64,000 bases of DNA from Azospirillum griseum (GCF_003966125.1 NZ_RXMA01000004.1:124001-188000), one strand, 5' to 3'. Positions 52,349-61,329 are shown, numbered from the stretch's first letter. The notes: generated by a model from the letters alone, not told the origin. Translations and numbers: made by a program.

Positions 52349-54601
52349 TCAGCGCGGCAATGGCCGGACGCGCAGCGTCACCGGCTCCACCGCCGCCACC
52401 GTCACGGACAGGCTGAGACGGTTCTCCGCATCGGTTTCCGCCTCCCCGGTCCACAGGATCCGGCCCGCGCGCTCCGCCGACAGGGTGTAACGGCCCGGTT
52501 GCGGCAGCCGCCACGTCATCGCCCCGTCGCCATAGCCCGACGCCGCCACGGCAAACCCCTCCCCCTCCACCGACAGGCCCCAGAAGGCCCACCGCCCCTC
52601 GATCAGATAGGGGCGCGGGGCAGCGGGCGGGACATCGCCGCGCTCCACCTCCATCAAGGCCAGGACCGGTTGAGCCACGGCGGGATCGAGCGCCACATAC
52701 AGGCTGCCCTGATGGTGCCGTTGGCCCAGAACGCCGGTGGAGCGGGTGAAATCCACCGCCGTGACGCTGGCCCGGTCAAACCGCAGGGTGTTGAGCGCGC
52801 CACGGTCCCATACCCGCCAGCGCCGGTCCCCCAACGGTTCGAACCGGGTGGAGTAGAAACCCTCGGCGATCCGGGTGTAGGTGGAGGCGGCGACCGGGGC
52901 CACCTCCGCCGCGCGGGCGGCCTCCAGATTGCGGCGCAGGGCGTTGACGCTGGCCGTCTTCTGGCCGGAATACATGTGGTAGTAGATGTTGAACGGCTTC
53001 AGCCGGATCGGGCTGTCGGTGTTGCGCACCGTGTGGATCAGGTTCTGGAAGCCGTAAAAGCGGTTGGTCCACAGGTCGGTGTAGGTGTTTTCGTTGCTGC
53101 CCGCCGAATAGATCTGCCGCTCCGCCCCGACCGGCAGGCCGATGGCCGGAACCGTGGTGATGGATGGGTAATCGGCGTCCAAGCGGGCGTCGCCGCCGTT
53201 CATGTTGCGCCCACCCGCCCGCCGCACCGTCGCCAGCGCCGTTTCAAAGGGGGAGGTGTCGCCCGACCATTGCACCAGCGTCGCCACCTTGCCCGGCGGG
53301 GCCAGACGGGTGAGGTAGGTCAGCGCCCCGCCGATCTCCTGGTCCAGATCGAAAGGGCGCTGCAGATAGGCGCGGGGCACGGCGTAGCGGCCCAGATCGG
53401 CCCCCTCACCCCCGTCGGACGCCGCGTCGTACAGGCCGCGCCCGGTCATGCGCTCCAGCAGGCTGCGCTTCGGCCCTCCGCCCCCTTTCAGAAAGACCGC
53501 CTCCTTCTGCGGGGTGTAATCCTTGAAAAAGGCCCATTGAAAGGGATGGGTCCAGGTGTGGCTGGCCGGTTCGACCTGCGGCAGGGCGAACAGCCGCTCG
53601 GCAGCCGCCAGCGAGTCCGCCGTTCCTTTCCAATCGGCGTCCAGATCGGCGACGATGGGGGCAACCGACACCGGCAGATCGGGGAACGGCTCCACCGCCA
53701 CCTTGCGCACCACATCCACCGACGACAGCTTGTCCTTGGCGAAGGGGGTGGCCTCCGTCACGTTGCGCCAGCCGTCGCCGTCGATGTGGCTGAAATACAG
53801 CCGCCGCCCCGACAGGGTGGTGACGTCGGGTTTGGGCAGGTCATCGGTGGCGAAGACGGCGCGGAAGAAGGCGAACGGGTCGATGATCCACAGGCGCCGA
53901 TTGAGTTCGGCATCGTAGTGACGGCCATAGCCGTCCGTCACCAGGCCGCCGGTCGGGCCGGTCACGATCAGATGGCTGTCGCTCACCGGCTCGCCCCCCC
54001 GGCGCATCACCAGATGCGAGGTGAACCGGGCGTCGATCTTGCGGAACAGCGGGTAGCCGGGCAACACCCCGATCAAGGGACGTTCATAGCCAACCATCGG
54101 CCCCACCACCACCGGGCGGGATTTGTAGGTGAGATCGGAATAGCCATCGTCGTCGCGCAGGCCCAAGCGCGCGAAAAAGCGGTTGGTCAGGGCCAGCGGC
54201 ACCGGCTTGCCAGCGGACTGGCGAACCCCAGGCTGGCCGAGCACGGCACAGCGCACGCCCTGGTCGATCACCCGGCCCATCCAGGCGATGTAGGCCCCCG
54301 CGTCGTCGAACGGCTCCCCGGCAAACCAGGTGATGACACCGCGCAGGCCGGGGTAGCGCGCCGGATCAGGCAGCCCATCGGCGATGTTCCAATAGACCAC
54401 CGACAGCCCCAGATGGTTCAGCGGCATCTCGGCCATGCTGTGGATCCGGGTGAGGCGGATGGATTTTTCCTCGCGCAGGTCAACCAGGGCCAAAATGGTG
54501 CGGGACAGCGTCGGCCCGGGGCTGGCCGTGGTCTCGGCGGCGCGCACGGCTCCGGCGCTCAGCGCAATCAGCAGGCACAGCCAGCGGAGGGCAAACCTCA
54601 C
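52349..54601 (-). CDS. pelA: PelA deacetylase part as separate secreted protein
   Basis: A 750-residue periplasmic protein corresponding to PelA without its N-terminal hydrolase. It has a Sec signal (RWLCLLIALSAGAVRAA), a Rossmann-like region, and a CE18-type de-N-acetylase domain with the metal and catalytic motifs YFSHIDGDGW and ASHTWTHPFQW. A C-terminal beta-rich domain follows (GFAVAASGYGDGAMTW). It partly deacetylates Pel to give its cationic form. The start is GTG 54601, overlapping the hydrolase stop in GTGA. Confidence 0.9.
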   Translation of the reverse strand: MRFALRWLCLLIALSAGAVRAAETTASPGPTLSRTILALVDLREEKSIRLTRIHSMAEMPLNHLGLSVVYWNIADGLPDPARYPGLRGVITWFAGEPFDDAGAYIAWMGRVIDQGVRCAVLGQPGVRQSAGKPVPLALTNRFFARLGLRDDDGYSDLTYKSRPVVVGPMVGYERPLIGVLPGYPLFRKIDARFTSHLVMRRGGEPVSDSHLIVTGPTGGLVTDGYGRHYDAELNRRLWIIDPFAFFRAVFATDDLPKPDVTTLSGRRLYFSHIDGDGWRNVTEATPFAKDKLSSVDVVRKVAVEPFPDLPVSVAPIVADLDADWKGTADSLAAAERLFALPQVEPASHTWTHPFQWAFFKDYTPQKEAVFLKGGGGPKRSLLERMTGRGLYDAASDGGEGADLGRYAVPRAYLQRPFDLDQEIGGALTYLTRLAPPGKVATLVQWSGDTSPFETALATVRRAGGRNMNGGDARLDADYPSITTVPAIGLPVGAERQIYSAGSNENTYTDLWTNRFYGFQNLIHTVRNTDSPIRLKPFNIYYHMYSGQKTASVNALRRNLEAARAAEVAPVAASTYTRIAEGFYSTRFEPLGDRRWRVWDRGALNTLRFDRASVTAVDFTRSTGVLGQRHHQGSLYVALDPAVAQPVLALMEVERGDVPPAAPRPYLIEGRWAFWGLSVEGEGFAVAASGYGDGAMTWRLPQPGRYTLSAERAGRILWTGEAETDAENRLSLSVTVAAVEPVTLRVRPLPR

Positions 54602-55476
54602 GGCGGCGGCTCCGCCACCAGCCGGTCCAGTTCGACCACGGAGACATAGGGAGAAAAGCCGTTCGCGCGCTGGCGGGCGTAGATGGCGCGCAGCCCGACA
54701 AGGTCCGTCGGATCCCAGTAATCCAACGTCATCACACCCAGGGCCGGGTTGAGCGCGCGGGCGGCGGTCAGCGCCTCCACCTGGAAACGGTAATCCTCCT
54801 CGCTTTGCAGATGGGGTTTCTTGGCGGCGAAATCCCACCCGGCGAAGACGCTTTCCCCCAGGGCATAGTCGATCATCCGCGCGGTCTGCGGCAGGATCTC
54901 ATAGGCGCGGTTCTGCATGATCGGCACGCGCGGCCAGTTGGTGCGCAGCGTGGCGACCAACCGCGCCGCCGCCTCGGTCATGCCGGCCCAGCGCTTTGGG
55001 TCGGTGCGCTCCAGATGCGGCGGGTTGTCGAGCGTGTCGAGGAACACGCCGTCGAACCCGGCGTGCAGCAGGGCGGGAACCAACTCCTCCACCACCAGCT
55101 TGACCCAACGGCGGTCGCGCAGATCGACGTAGAAGCTGCCCGGCCAATTCGGGTTTTCCTGGTCCAGCAGGCCCCAACCCTTGACGCGGTCGTGCCACGG
55201 GCGGTGTGTTTCCACCTCCCCCACGCTGATGTAGCCGAGCAGGGTCTTGCCCCGGTCCTTCAGCGGTCGCAGCGGCGGGTGGTGGCGGCTGTCCAGCACC
55301 AGCAGGTCATAGGGATCAAAGGCGCGGGTCGGTTCCCGGTCGGCGTAATAGACCGCCCAACGCTTCGCCGATCCGCCGACGCGCGGCGCAGCACCGCCAG
55401 CGCTGGGCAAGGCCATGGCAACCCCCCCGGCCAACGCGCCGCCGACAACCGCGCGCCGCCCGATCACCCCAGCCAC
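54598..55476 (-). CDS. pelA: PelA-type glycoside hydrolase (GH166-like) as separate secreted protein
   Basis: A 292-residue TIM-barrel hydrolase equal to the N-terminal domain of Pseudomonas PelA, an endo-alpha-1,4-N-acetylgalactosaminidase. An export signal with an Arg pair (GRRAVVGGALAGGVAMAL) precedes the domain. Active-site segments are LLGYISVGEVE, FDGVFLDTLDN, PIMQNRAYEI and YALGESVFAGW. It ends exactly where the deacetylase begins (GTGA overlap) and overlaps the epimerase by 13 bases. With its own signal it can act without being tethered to the deacetylase. Confidence 0.88.
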   Translation of the reverse strand: MAGVIGRRAVVGGALAGGVAMALPSAGGAAPRVGGSAKRWAVYYADREPTRAFDPYDLLVLDSRHHPPLRPLKDRGKTLLGYISVGEVETHRPWHDRVKGWGLLDQENPNWPGSFYVDLRDRRWVKLVVEELVPALLHAGFDGVFLDTLDNPPHLERTDPKRWAGMTEAAARLVATLRTNWPRVPIMQNRAYEILPQTARMIDYALGESVFAGWDFAAKKPHLQSEEDYRFQVEALTAARALNPALGVMTLDYWDPTDLVGLRAIYARQRANGFSPYVSVVELDRLVAEPPP

Positions 55477-56390
55477 TCCAGCGTGTCGCGCAGACCGTCT
55501 TCCAGGCTGGTGCCGCAGGACAGTCCGAAGGCGGCGCGCAGGGCCGTGGGGTCGCCGATCGACACCCGGATGTCACCGGGGCGCGCCGGGCCATGGCTGC
55601 GGTCCAGCGCCCGCCCTGACAGGCTGGCCAGCACCTCCGCCAGCCGGTTGACCGTGGTCGGAACCCCGGTGCAGATGTTGTAGACAGGGGCACCGGCGCG
55701 CGGCGCGTCCATCGCGGCGGTGAGGCAACGCACCAGATCCTTCACATAAATGAAGTCCCGCACCTGCTCGCCGTCACCGTTGATGGTGATCGGCTGGCCG
55801 CGCGCAATCCGCCCGGCGAAGATGGAGATCACCCCGGAATAGGGCGATTTCGGATCCTGGCGCGGGCCGTACACGTTGAAGAAGCGGAAACCGGTGGTCG
55901 GGACCCCATGGACGCCGTCGGCGACGCGGGCGTGCAGCTCGCACCCCAGCTTGTCCGCGCCATAGGCCGACAGCGGTCGGGTGGCGGCGTCCTCGCGCAG
56001 CGGCATCGCCGGGTTGTCGCCATACACGGCGGCGGAGGAGGCGTAGACCACCGGAACCGGCCCGTTCGGGTTGGCGCGGCGGGCGGCGTCGAACACGGCG
56101 ATGGTTCCCGAGAGGTTGGTGTGGTGCGTCTCCAGCCACGCTTCGCGCGAGCGGTCAACCGAGGCAACCGCCGCCAAATGAAAGCAACCATCCATCCCGG
56201 CCATCGCCGCGTCCACCACCGCCGGATCGGCGATGGTCCCGACCGTCACCGGTACGGAGTCGGGCAGATTCTCACGCTTGCCGGTGGACAGGTCGTCGAG
56301 CACCGTCACCGCGTGACCGGCGGCCAACAGCCGTTCGACCAGATGGGAACCGATGAAGCCACACCCGCCGGTCACAAGGTATCGAGCCAT
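55464..56390 (-). CDS. NAD-dependent UDP-sugar 4-epimerase, PelX-like
   Basis: An extended short-chain dehydrogenase of 308 residues. The Rossmann motif TGGCGFIGSHL and LDDLSTGKREN start the protein. SSAAVYGD supplies the Ser, YGADKLG the YxxxK pair, and FRFFNVYGPRQDP follows, as in UDP-glucose/UDP-GlcNAc 4-epimerases. In other pel operons PelX makes UDP-GalNAc for the polymer; that role is inferred here. Its stop overlaps the hydrolase start by 13 bases. The receiver gene lies 87 bases upstream. Confidence 0.9.
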   Translation of the reverse strand: MARYLVTGGCGFIGSHLVERLLAAGHAVTVLDDLSTGKRENLPDSVPVTVGTIADPAVVDAAMAGMDGCFHLAAVASVDRSREAWLETHHTNLSGTIAVFDAARRANPNGPVPVVYASSAAVYGDNPAMPLREDAATRPLSAYGADKLGCELHARVADGVHGVPTTGFRFFNVYGPRQDPKSPYSGVISIFAGRIARGQPITINGDGEQVRDFIYVKDLVRCLTAAMDAPRAGAPVYNICTGVPTTVNRLAEVLASLSGRALDRSHGPARPGDIRVSIGDPTALRAAFGLSCGTSLEDGLRDTLEWLG

Positions 56391-56477
56391 GATCGCGCTG
56401 TTCCTATCGCAAAAGAGACGCCTCGCCCACACCGTTCGGCCCAGGTCTTCCGGTCCCGGATGTTCCCTGTACGCGGC

Positions 56478-56873
56478 TCAGGCGGCGTTGGATTTCAGGA
56501 ATTCGGCCACCACGGCCTGGAAGTCCTTCGGCTTGATCGGTTTGGACACATGCCCGTCAAACCCGGCATCGGCCAGACGCCGTTTGTCGGCGGGCGAGGC
56601 GAGGTTGGTGACGGCCACCACCGGCGTTGCCTTCAGTGCCGGTTCGGCGCGGATCTGCTTGATGAGCTCCACCCCGGACAGGTTGGGCATGACGATGTCC
56701 ATCACCACCAGATCGGGGCGCAGATCCCGCATCATGTCCAGAACGGCGCGCGCGTCGGTCGCCTCGACCACGGTGTAGCCGCCCTCCTCCAGGCAGCGGA
56801 CAAACAGCTTGCGCATCAGAATGTTGTCTTCGACCACCAGAATGGTCGGCGTTGTCTCGACCGTATCCATCAT
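56478..56873 (-). CDS. Single-domain response regulator upstream of pel operon
   Basis: A receiver-only protein of 131 residues, DivK/CheY-like. Phosphorylation residues are all present: ILVVEDNILMR, LVVMDIVMPNLSG, VVAVTNLAS and GHVSKPIKP. It is read in the same direction as pel and only 87 bases upstream of the epimerase gene. No terminator is visible between them, so it may be the first cistron of the pel transcript. Its kinase is unknown. Start 56873 or the adjacent ATG 56870. Confidence 0.87.
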   Translation of the reverse strand: MMDTVETTPTILVVEDNILMRKLFVRCLEEGGYTVVEATDARAVLDMMRDLRPDLVVMDIVMPNLSGVELIKQIRAEPALKATPVVAVTNLASPADKRRLADAGFDGHVSKPIKPKDFQAVVAEFLKSNAA

Positions 56874-56943
56874 CCCGCCGTTCGGTGACTCTGGCCGAAC
56901 ACCCAAGCGAGTCTGGCCAAGGGATATACACAATCCGACCTAA

Positions 56944-56972
56944 TTTGTACTCAATGCACCGCGCAGGGTCAA
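56944..56972 (-). promoter_or_regulatory. Candidate promoter for the receiver-pel transcript
   Basis: Minus strand TTGACC (56972-56967), 17-base spacer, TACAAA (56949-56944): five and four consensus matches. A start near 56937 gives a leader of about 64 bases. No other comparable promoter was found between the receiver gene and pelX-like. Confidence 0.5.
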
Positions 56973-57154
56973 GAAGTGGAAGGCAACCAGGGCGCGCAAC
57001 AATACTCAGAAACGATGATGCGAGGTCGTGAGACATTATTTCGCATCACGATTGCTTGATTGCGGTTTTTCCTGTGGCGGCGGTGGTGGTTTTCCCGCCA
57101 TGATCCCGATCATTGCGACGCACAAGCGCAACTTTCCAAGGGAGAACCGAGACC

Positions 57155-57778
57155 GTGACCGCCCCCTTTGTTTTGCACGGGAATCTGAATTCGCAACCGG
57201 CCACCCGCATCGCGCTGTATTTCCGGCTGGCGGGCATTCCCTTTTCCTACCGCCACGTTGACCTGCGCAATGGCCAGCAGAAGACGCCGGAATACCTCGC
57301 CATCAACCGCTTCGGGCGTGTCCCGACCCTGGTGCATGGCGCGCAATCCCTGTCGGAATCCAGCGTCATCCTGACCTATCTGTCCGAACAGACCGGCAAA
57401 TTCGGTGGGCACAGCGCGGTGGAAAAGCTGCGTCTGGCCGAATGGTTGAGCTGGCTGGCCGATGTGTTGCTGCCGGTGCAGCGCGCCCGCGCGGTGCGCA
57501 AGTTCAACGGCGACGCCAACGCGCTGCCCTGGATCGACGCCTCGGCGGCCACCGGTCTGGCGCTGTTCGACCAGCATCTTGCCGGACGGACCTTCATCGA
57601 GGGCGAACGGCTGACGATCGCCGACATCTTCGCCTTCCCCTGGATCGATTTGTTGACCGAATCGGCGGTGGATCCGAACAAGTACCCGAACATCCAGCTT
57701 TGGGCCGACCGCATCCGCGCCCAACCGGGTTACGTCCCGCAGTATGAGCTGTTGCCCGCCCACGACGCGGAGCTGTAA
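57155..57778 (+). CDS. Glutathione S-transferase family protein
   Basis: A 207-residue GST. The N-terminal thioredoxin-like domain reads HGNLNSQPATRIALYFRLAG, with FGRVPTLVHG giving the cis-Pro and SLSESSVILTYLSEQTG the glutathione contact. The all-helical C-terminal domain contains LTIADIFAFPWIDLL. The class is not certain and it is not close to the YfcG-like gene at 14.3 kb. The start is GTG 57155, preceded by GGGAG at about 57140; no suitable ATG exists. Confidence 0.85.
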   Translation: MTAPFVLHGNLNSQPATRIALYFRLAGIPFSYRHVDLRNGQQKTPEYLAINRFGRVPTLVHGAQSLSESSVILTYLSEQTGKFGGHSAVEKLRLAEWLSWLADVLLPVQRARAVRKFNGDANALPWIDASAATGLALFDQHLAGRTFIEGERLTIADIFAFPWIDLLTESAVDPNKYPNIQLWADRIRAQPGYVPQYELLPAHDAEL

Positions 57779-57801
57779 GGCGCGGCCTTGCCGTGGTCGG
57801 A

Positions 57802-57823
57802 GGGGAGACGCGCGCGTCTCCCC
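57802..57823. terminator. Perfect 22-base palindrome between convergent genes
   Basis: GGGGAGACGC followed by its exact complement, GC-only stem core, between the GST stop and the kinase stop. Its location suggests a shared transcription stop, but no strong T-run follows on either side. Confidence 0.4.
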
Positions 57824-57837
57824 CTCCCCTTTGGTCT

Positions 57838-59463
57838 CTACCCGACCAGCGGCAAGGCAACCGTCATGCGGAAGCCGCCCCCGGCCCGGTTTTCAGCGCG
57901 CACCCGCCCACCGAACGCCTCCACATTGCGGCGGACGATCCACAGCCCGATGCCGAAATGCCCGGCTTCGGGTGCACCCTGTTCCGCCTGATCGGGCGTC
58001 GGCAGGCCGTGGCCGGGGTGGCGTTGGGAGAAATAGCGCTCGAAAATACGGTCGAGATGCTCCGGTGGCACGCCCGGCCCCTCATCCTCCACCACCAACT
58101 CCACCAACGCGCCATCGCCCGACAGCCGCAACGCCACGATTCCATCGGTGGGGGAGAAGCTGACAGCGTTCTCCACCAGATTTTCCACGATGGTTTCCAG
58201 CGTTTCGTCGCTGGCGCGCACGAACAGACCGGGATCGACGTGCGCCTGCCAGCGCAGGCGGCGCTCCGCCAACACCCTGGCGTAGTCGTCGGCCATCCGC
58301 CCGACCAGACCGGACAGATCGACGCGGCGGCGGGCGGGGGCCAGCAGGTCGGCGGCGGCCTCATCCATCCGGCGGGCGAAGGAGACCAGGGAATCCAGCT
58401 TGTCCAACGAGGTTTCGATCATCGCCAGCGCCCGCTGGCTGCGGGCGTTGTCGGGCGGCAGGGCGCGACGCAGCGGCTCCACCGACTGGCGGATCACCGC
58501 GATGGGGGTCTTGAAAGCGTGGGCGTTGTCCTCCGCCGCCCGGCGCAGGGATCGGGAGCTGTCGCGCAGGGTGTCCACCAGCCGGTCGAAATCCTCCGCC
58601 ACCCCGGACAGCTCCGGCACACGGTTGCGCGCGGCGAAGGACGCACCTCGACGGGATCCGGAGGCGGAGTCGGTCGCTCCTTCCCCGCTGCCTCCCTCCC
58701 CTCCCACAATGTCGCGGGCGAGATCGCCAAAACGGCGCAGGCTGCGCCACACCCCGGCCAACACCGCCAGAACCAGCACGGCCATCACCAGATAGACCAC
58801 TGCCGCCGCCTGCACCGCCGGGGTGCGCCAATAGGGCCGCCCCAGGGAGGAGGCGACATACCCCTCCGTCGCGTGGCTCGTCACCAGCGCCCAACAGCCG
58901 AACGGCGTGGTGATCGGGGTGATGGAAGACAGCACCTCCACCCCGCCGCTGGCGTTGGGCACACGCATGGCCAAGGTGGCGTTGTCGGCGCAACTCGCCC
59001 CCAACCGTTCCAGCACCCCCAGCGCCGCCAATTGCCGCCGTTCGGCGTCGAGGTCGGCGGTGGGCAGGCTGGGCGCGGTGGCGACATAATAGAAGCCATC
59101 CGCCGCGCCGCCACGCGGGCGCACCAGCAGGCGCAGCCGCGTGCGGTCGTCGGTGAAACGGGCCAAGGCCCCACTGAGCGTCGGCAGGGCGCTGCGATCA
59201 GCGACGGCCAGTTCCGGCTCCAGCGCGCGGGCCACCAACTCGCCCTGGCGCTGGGCGCTGGTCAGCAGCAGGCGTTGCGTCGCCTCGTCGGCCCGGCGGA
59301 ACTGGTCGTAGAGCAGGACCGGAACGGTCAGGAACACCAGCACCAGCAGCAAAAGGCGGCTGGCCAGCGAATGCCACAGCCAGCGCCACAGGGCGGACCG
59401 GGCGGTCCGCCTGCCGCGGTTCCCGGTGGCCCGGCCCTCCCCCACCCGGACCTCAGTCGTCAC
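57838..59463 (-). CDS. Sensor histidine kinase, two membrane segments
   Basis: An inner-membrane kinase of about 541 residues. TM1 (SRLLLLVLVFLTVPVLLY) and TM2 (AAAVVYLVMAVLVLAVLAGV) enclose a periplasmic domain of about 160 residues. A linker of low complexity leads to HisKA with phospho-acceptor His in DNAHAFKTPIAVIRQ and an ATPase domain with ENLVENAVSFSP, EDEGPGVPP and FGIGLWIVRR. The overall layout resembles the ChvG/ExoS class. The start is GTG 59463, overlapping the regulator stop by 11 bases; ATG 59493 is also possible. Acts with the regulator encoded immediately upstream. Confidence 0.9.
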   Translation of the reverse strand: MTTEVRVGEGRATGNRGRRTARSALWRWLWHSLASRLLLLVLVFLTVPVLLYDQFRRADEATQRLLLTSAQRQGELVARALEPELAVADRSALPTLSGALARFTDDRTRLRLLVRPRGGAADGFYYVATAPSLPTADLDAERRQLAALGVLERLGASCADNATLAMRVPNASGGVEVLSSITPITTPFGCWALVTSHATEGYVASSLGRPYWRTPAVQAAAVVYLVMAVLVLAVLAGVWRSLRRFGDLARDIVGGEGGSGEGATDSASGSRRGASFAARNRVPELSGVAEDFDRLVDTLRDSSRSLRRAAEDNAHAFKTPIAVIRQSVEPLRRALPPDNARSQRALAMIETSLDKLDSLVSFARRMDEAAADLLAPARRRVDLSGLVGRMADDYARVLAERRLRWQAHVDPGLFVRASDETLETIVENLVENAVSFSPTDGIVALRLSGDGALVELVVEDEGPGVPPEHLDRIFERYFSQRHPGHGLPTPDQAEQGAPEAGHFGIGLWIVRRNVEAFGGRVRAENRAGGGFRMTVALPLVG

Positions 59464-60232
59464 AATCGTCGTGATCCGGCCCCGCCACCCCATCGGTTGA
59501 CGCGGAGTCGATGCCCCAGCGATAGCCGAAACCGGGGTAGTTCTTGATGCGGTCAAATCCCGGATCGGCGGCGCGGAATTTCTGACGGATGCGCTTGATG
59601 AAGGCGCGGACGTTGGCGCGGTAGCCCGATGGCCCGAACCCGGCAACGAAATCCTTGCCGTGCACCAGATCGTAAATCTGGCGGTAGGACACATCCTGTT
59701 CCGGTTTGGTCGCCATCAGGCTGACGATGTTGAATTCAGTCAGGGTCAGGTCGATGCGGGTGTCGTTCCAGAAGGCGCGGCTGTGCTCCTGCCGCAACTC
59801 CAGGCTGCCCAGCCGCAAGGTGGCGGCACCGCCCGCCTCCTCCGCCCCACCCTTGGCACCACCCAAAATCAGGCTGATGCGTTTGAGCAGGATGGACAGG
59901 CTGCGCGACTTCTCAACGAAATCGAGCGCGCCACCCGCCAACGCGGCCTCCTCGTAAATCTGATCCGACAGCACGGTCAGGAAGATCACCGGCACGTCGA
60001 TGCCGCGTTCGCGCATCTGGCGCAGCACGTCGATGCCGTCCATACCGGGCATGCGCCAATCCAGCAGGACGATGTCGGCGGTGCCGCCCGCCGCAAAATG
60101 GTCGAGCAGCGGGGCACCCCGGTTGAAACAATCCACCGCATAGCCTTCGTCGGCCAGATTGAGGCCGAGGGATTCGCGGAACAGGTCGTCGTCGTCCACC
60201 AAGGCGATGCGGATCGCCGTCGGCTCAGTCAT
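59453..60232 (-). CDS. OmpR-type response regulator
   Basis: A 259-residue transcription factor. Receiver residues are IALVDDDDLFR, IVLLDWRMPGMDG, VIFLTVLSD and the Lys in DFVEKSRS, where the usual KP is KS. A winged-helix DNA-binding domain follows (LTLTEFNIVSLMA, NVRAFIKRIRQKF, YPGFGYRWG). Similarity to ChvI is moderate. It overlaps the lipoprotein gene by eight bases and the kinase gene by 11, so the three form one unit. Confidence 0.9.
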   Translation of the reverse strand: MTEPTAIRIALVDDDDLFRESLGLNLADEGYAVDCFNRGAPLLDHFAAGGTADIVLLDWRMPGMDGIDVLRQMRERGIDVPVIFLTVLSDQIYEEAALAGGALDFVEKSRSLSILLKRISLILGGAKGGAEEAGGAATLRLGSLELRQEHSRAFWNDTRIDLTLTEFNIVSLMATKPEQDVSYRQIYDLVHGKDFVAGFGPSGYRANVRAFIKRIRQKFRAADPGFDRIKNYPGFGYRWGIDSASTDGVAGPDHDDCDD

Positions 60233-60884
60233 GACGGACAGCCCGCGCGGGGCCGAGGCCGACGGCGGTGGATTGGGCGAGGAGCTGGGCAAAGCACTGA
60301 CGATCGGAGTCGGGGCCATTGGGGTTGCTCTTCATGTCATAGGAAAGGGCGCGGAAGTCTTGGGACTGGGTCATGTCCATGAAGAAAAAGACGTCCAGGC
60401 GACAGCCGCCCTTGGCATACCGCCAAACGCGGCCCGGTGAGGCCTCCTCCCGCGAAACGGGGGTGCCGAGCAGTTTCGCCATCTCCCCCTCGCTCAACCC
60501 GACGAGCGCCTCCGGTGTGGTCGAAGGGGATGGATGCGGAACGGTGGGGGAAGCGGCCAAGGGAGAGGCTGGAGATGTCAGGGGGGCCGCGACCGCCCCC
60601 TCGGGCAAGGGGCCGGGTGTCGGCACACCCATGTCCGGCAGCGCTGCGGTTTGCACCGGGGCAGCCGCAACGTTGGGCGGCAGAGGCTTCACCTTCGGCA
60701 CCGGGGTCACGCCACGGCTGGCCGCCGCTGTCAGACGGGCTTCCGGTAAGGCGGCGTTGGTCGGTGCGGTGGTGCTGGGGCACCCCGCCAGCAGCGGGAC
60801 CGCAGCCAGAACCAGCACCAGCGACCGGAAACGCCCATGGGGTCCGGTTCTGGCCACCTTGCGGAGGGCGCCCGTTGCGGTCAT
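60225..60884 (-). CDS. Pro/Ala-rich lipoprotein of unknown function
   Basis: A 219-residue lipoprotein: signal ending LVLAAVPLLAGC gives the lipobox, then about 90 residues of Pro/Ala/Thr-rich linker. A small C-terminal domain follows (LVGLSEGEMAKLLGTPVSRE, RVWRYAKGGCRLDVFFFMD), reminiscent of SmpA/OmlA-type folds with GL-x-x-LLG-x-P. Operonic with the two-component pair, it may be the sensed envelope component or a target. No family could be assigned firmly. Confidence 0.72.
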   Translation of the reverse strand: MTATGALRKVARTGPHGRFRSLVLVLAAVPLLAGCPSTTAPTNAALPEARLTAAASRGVTPVPKVKPLPPNVAAAPVQTAALPDMGVPTPGPLPEGAVAAPLTSPASPLAASPTVPHPSPSTTPEALVGLSEGEMAKLLGTPVSREEASPGRVWRYAKGGCRLDVFFFMDMTQSQDFRALSYDMKSNPNGPDSDRQCFAQLLAQSTAVGLGPARAVRHD

Positions 60885-61026
60885 GCGGTCGAACCTTTCG
60901 GAACACAGAGGATCGGACGGATAGATTGGTGCGATGCAAGGTCATTGCAACCGCCCCGGCCAAATCAAGGTCACGAAAATGACCGATTTTTTCCACGACT
61001 CTGCGCTCGACGATGGATGATCGTTG

Positions 61027-61043
61027 GTTAATTGTCAATTAAC
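61027..61043. promoter_or_regulatory. 17-base perfect palindrome, candidate operator
   Basis: GTTAATTG-T-CAATTAAC, eight matching pairs around one central base, in the AT-rich island between the lipoprotein operon (minus) and the MFS gene (plus). Its length and symmetry suit a dimeric regulator. Confidence 0.55.
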
Positions 61044-61235
61044 TTGGCAAAGTAAGGCAAAAATTTGGCAGTCCCCAAAACATGTCATAAATTTAATGTT
61101 TAATGTCGATTGTCCCTCATCAGACCCGGTTCTTGTCGGCCATCCGTCGAATTTGGATTGCCCGTCATTCGAACAGGCTATGGCGAAAGACCAGGGCAAC
61201 CGGCGGGGAGGGATCGGGCGTTGCGGTGGGGACTC

Positions 61236-61280
61236 TAAAAAACAATCGGCGGCAGGCCCAACACCGAGGGCCTGCCGCCG
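61236..61280 (-). terminator. Strong minus-strand intrinsic terminator
   Basis: CGGCGGCAGGCCC (61247-61259) pairs with GGGCCTGCCGCCG (61268-61280), a perfect 13-bp stem. On the minus strand it is followed by ATTGTTTTTTAG. It implies a transcript coming from the right, yet the next recognised minus-strand gene there is clpP, two kilobases away. Confidence 0.75.
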
Positions 61281-61329
61281 GTCAGCCGGACGGGCAACGT
61301 GTCGCTGCGCCTGGCGCGTGTGGAACGGC

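Noticed and set aside
48885-52490. Very long plus-strand open frame (about 1,200 codons) opposite pelB
   Set aside because: It is antisense to the well-supported TPR and barrel genes, is Arg/Gln/Gly/Pro-rich low-complexity, has no domain, and reflects stop-codon scarcity in GC-rich DNA.
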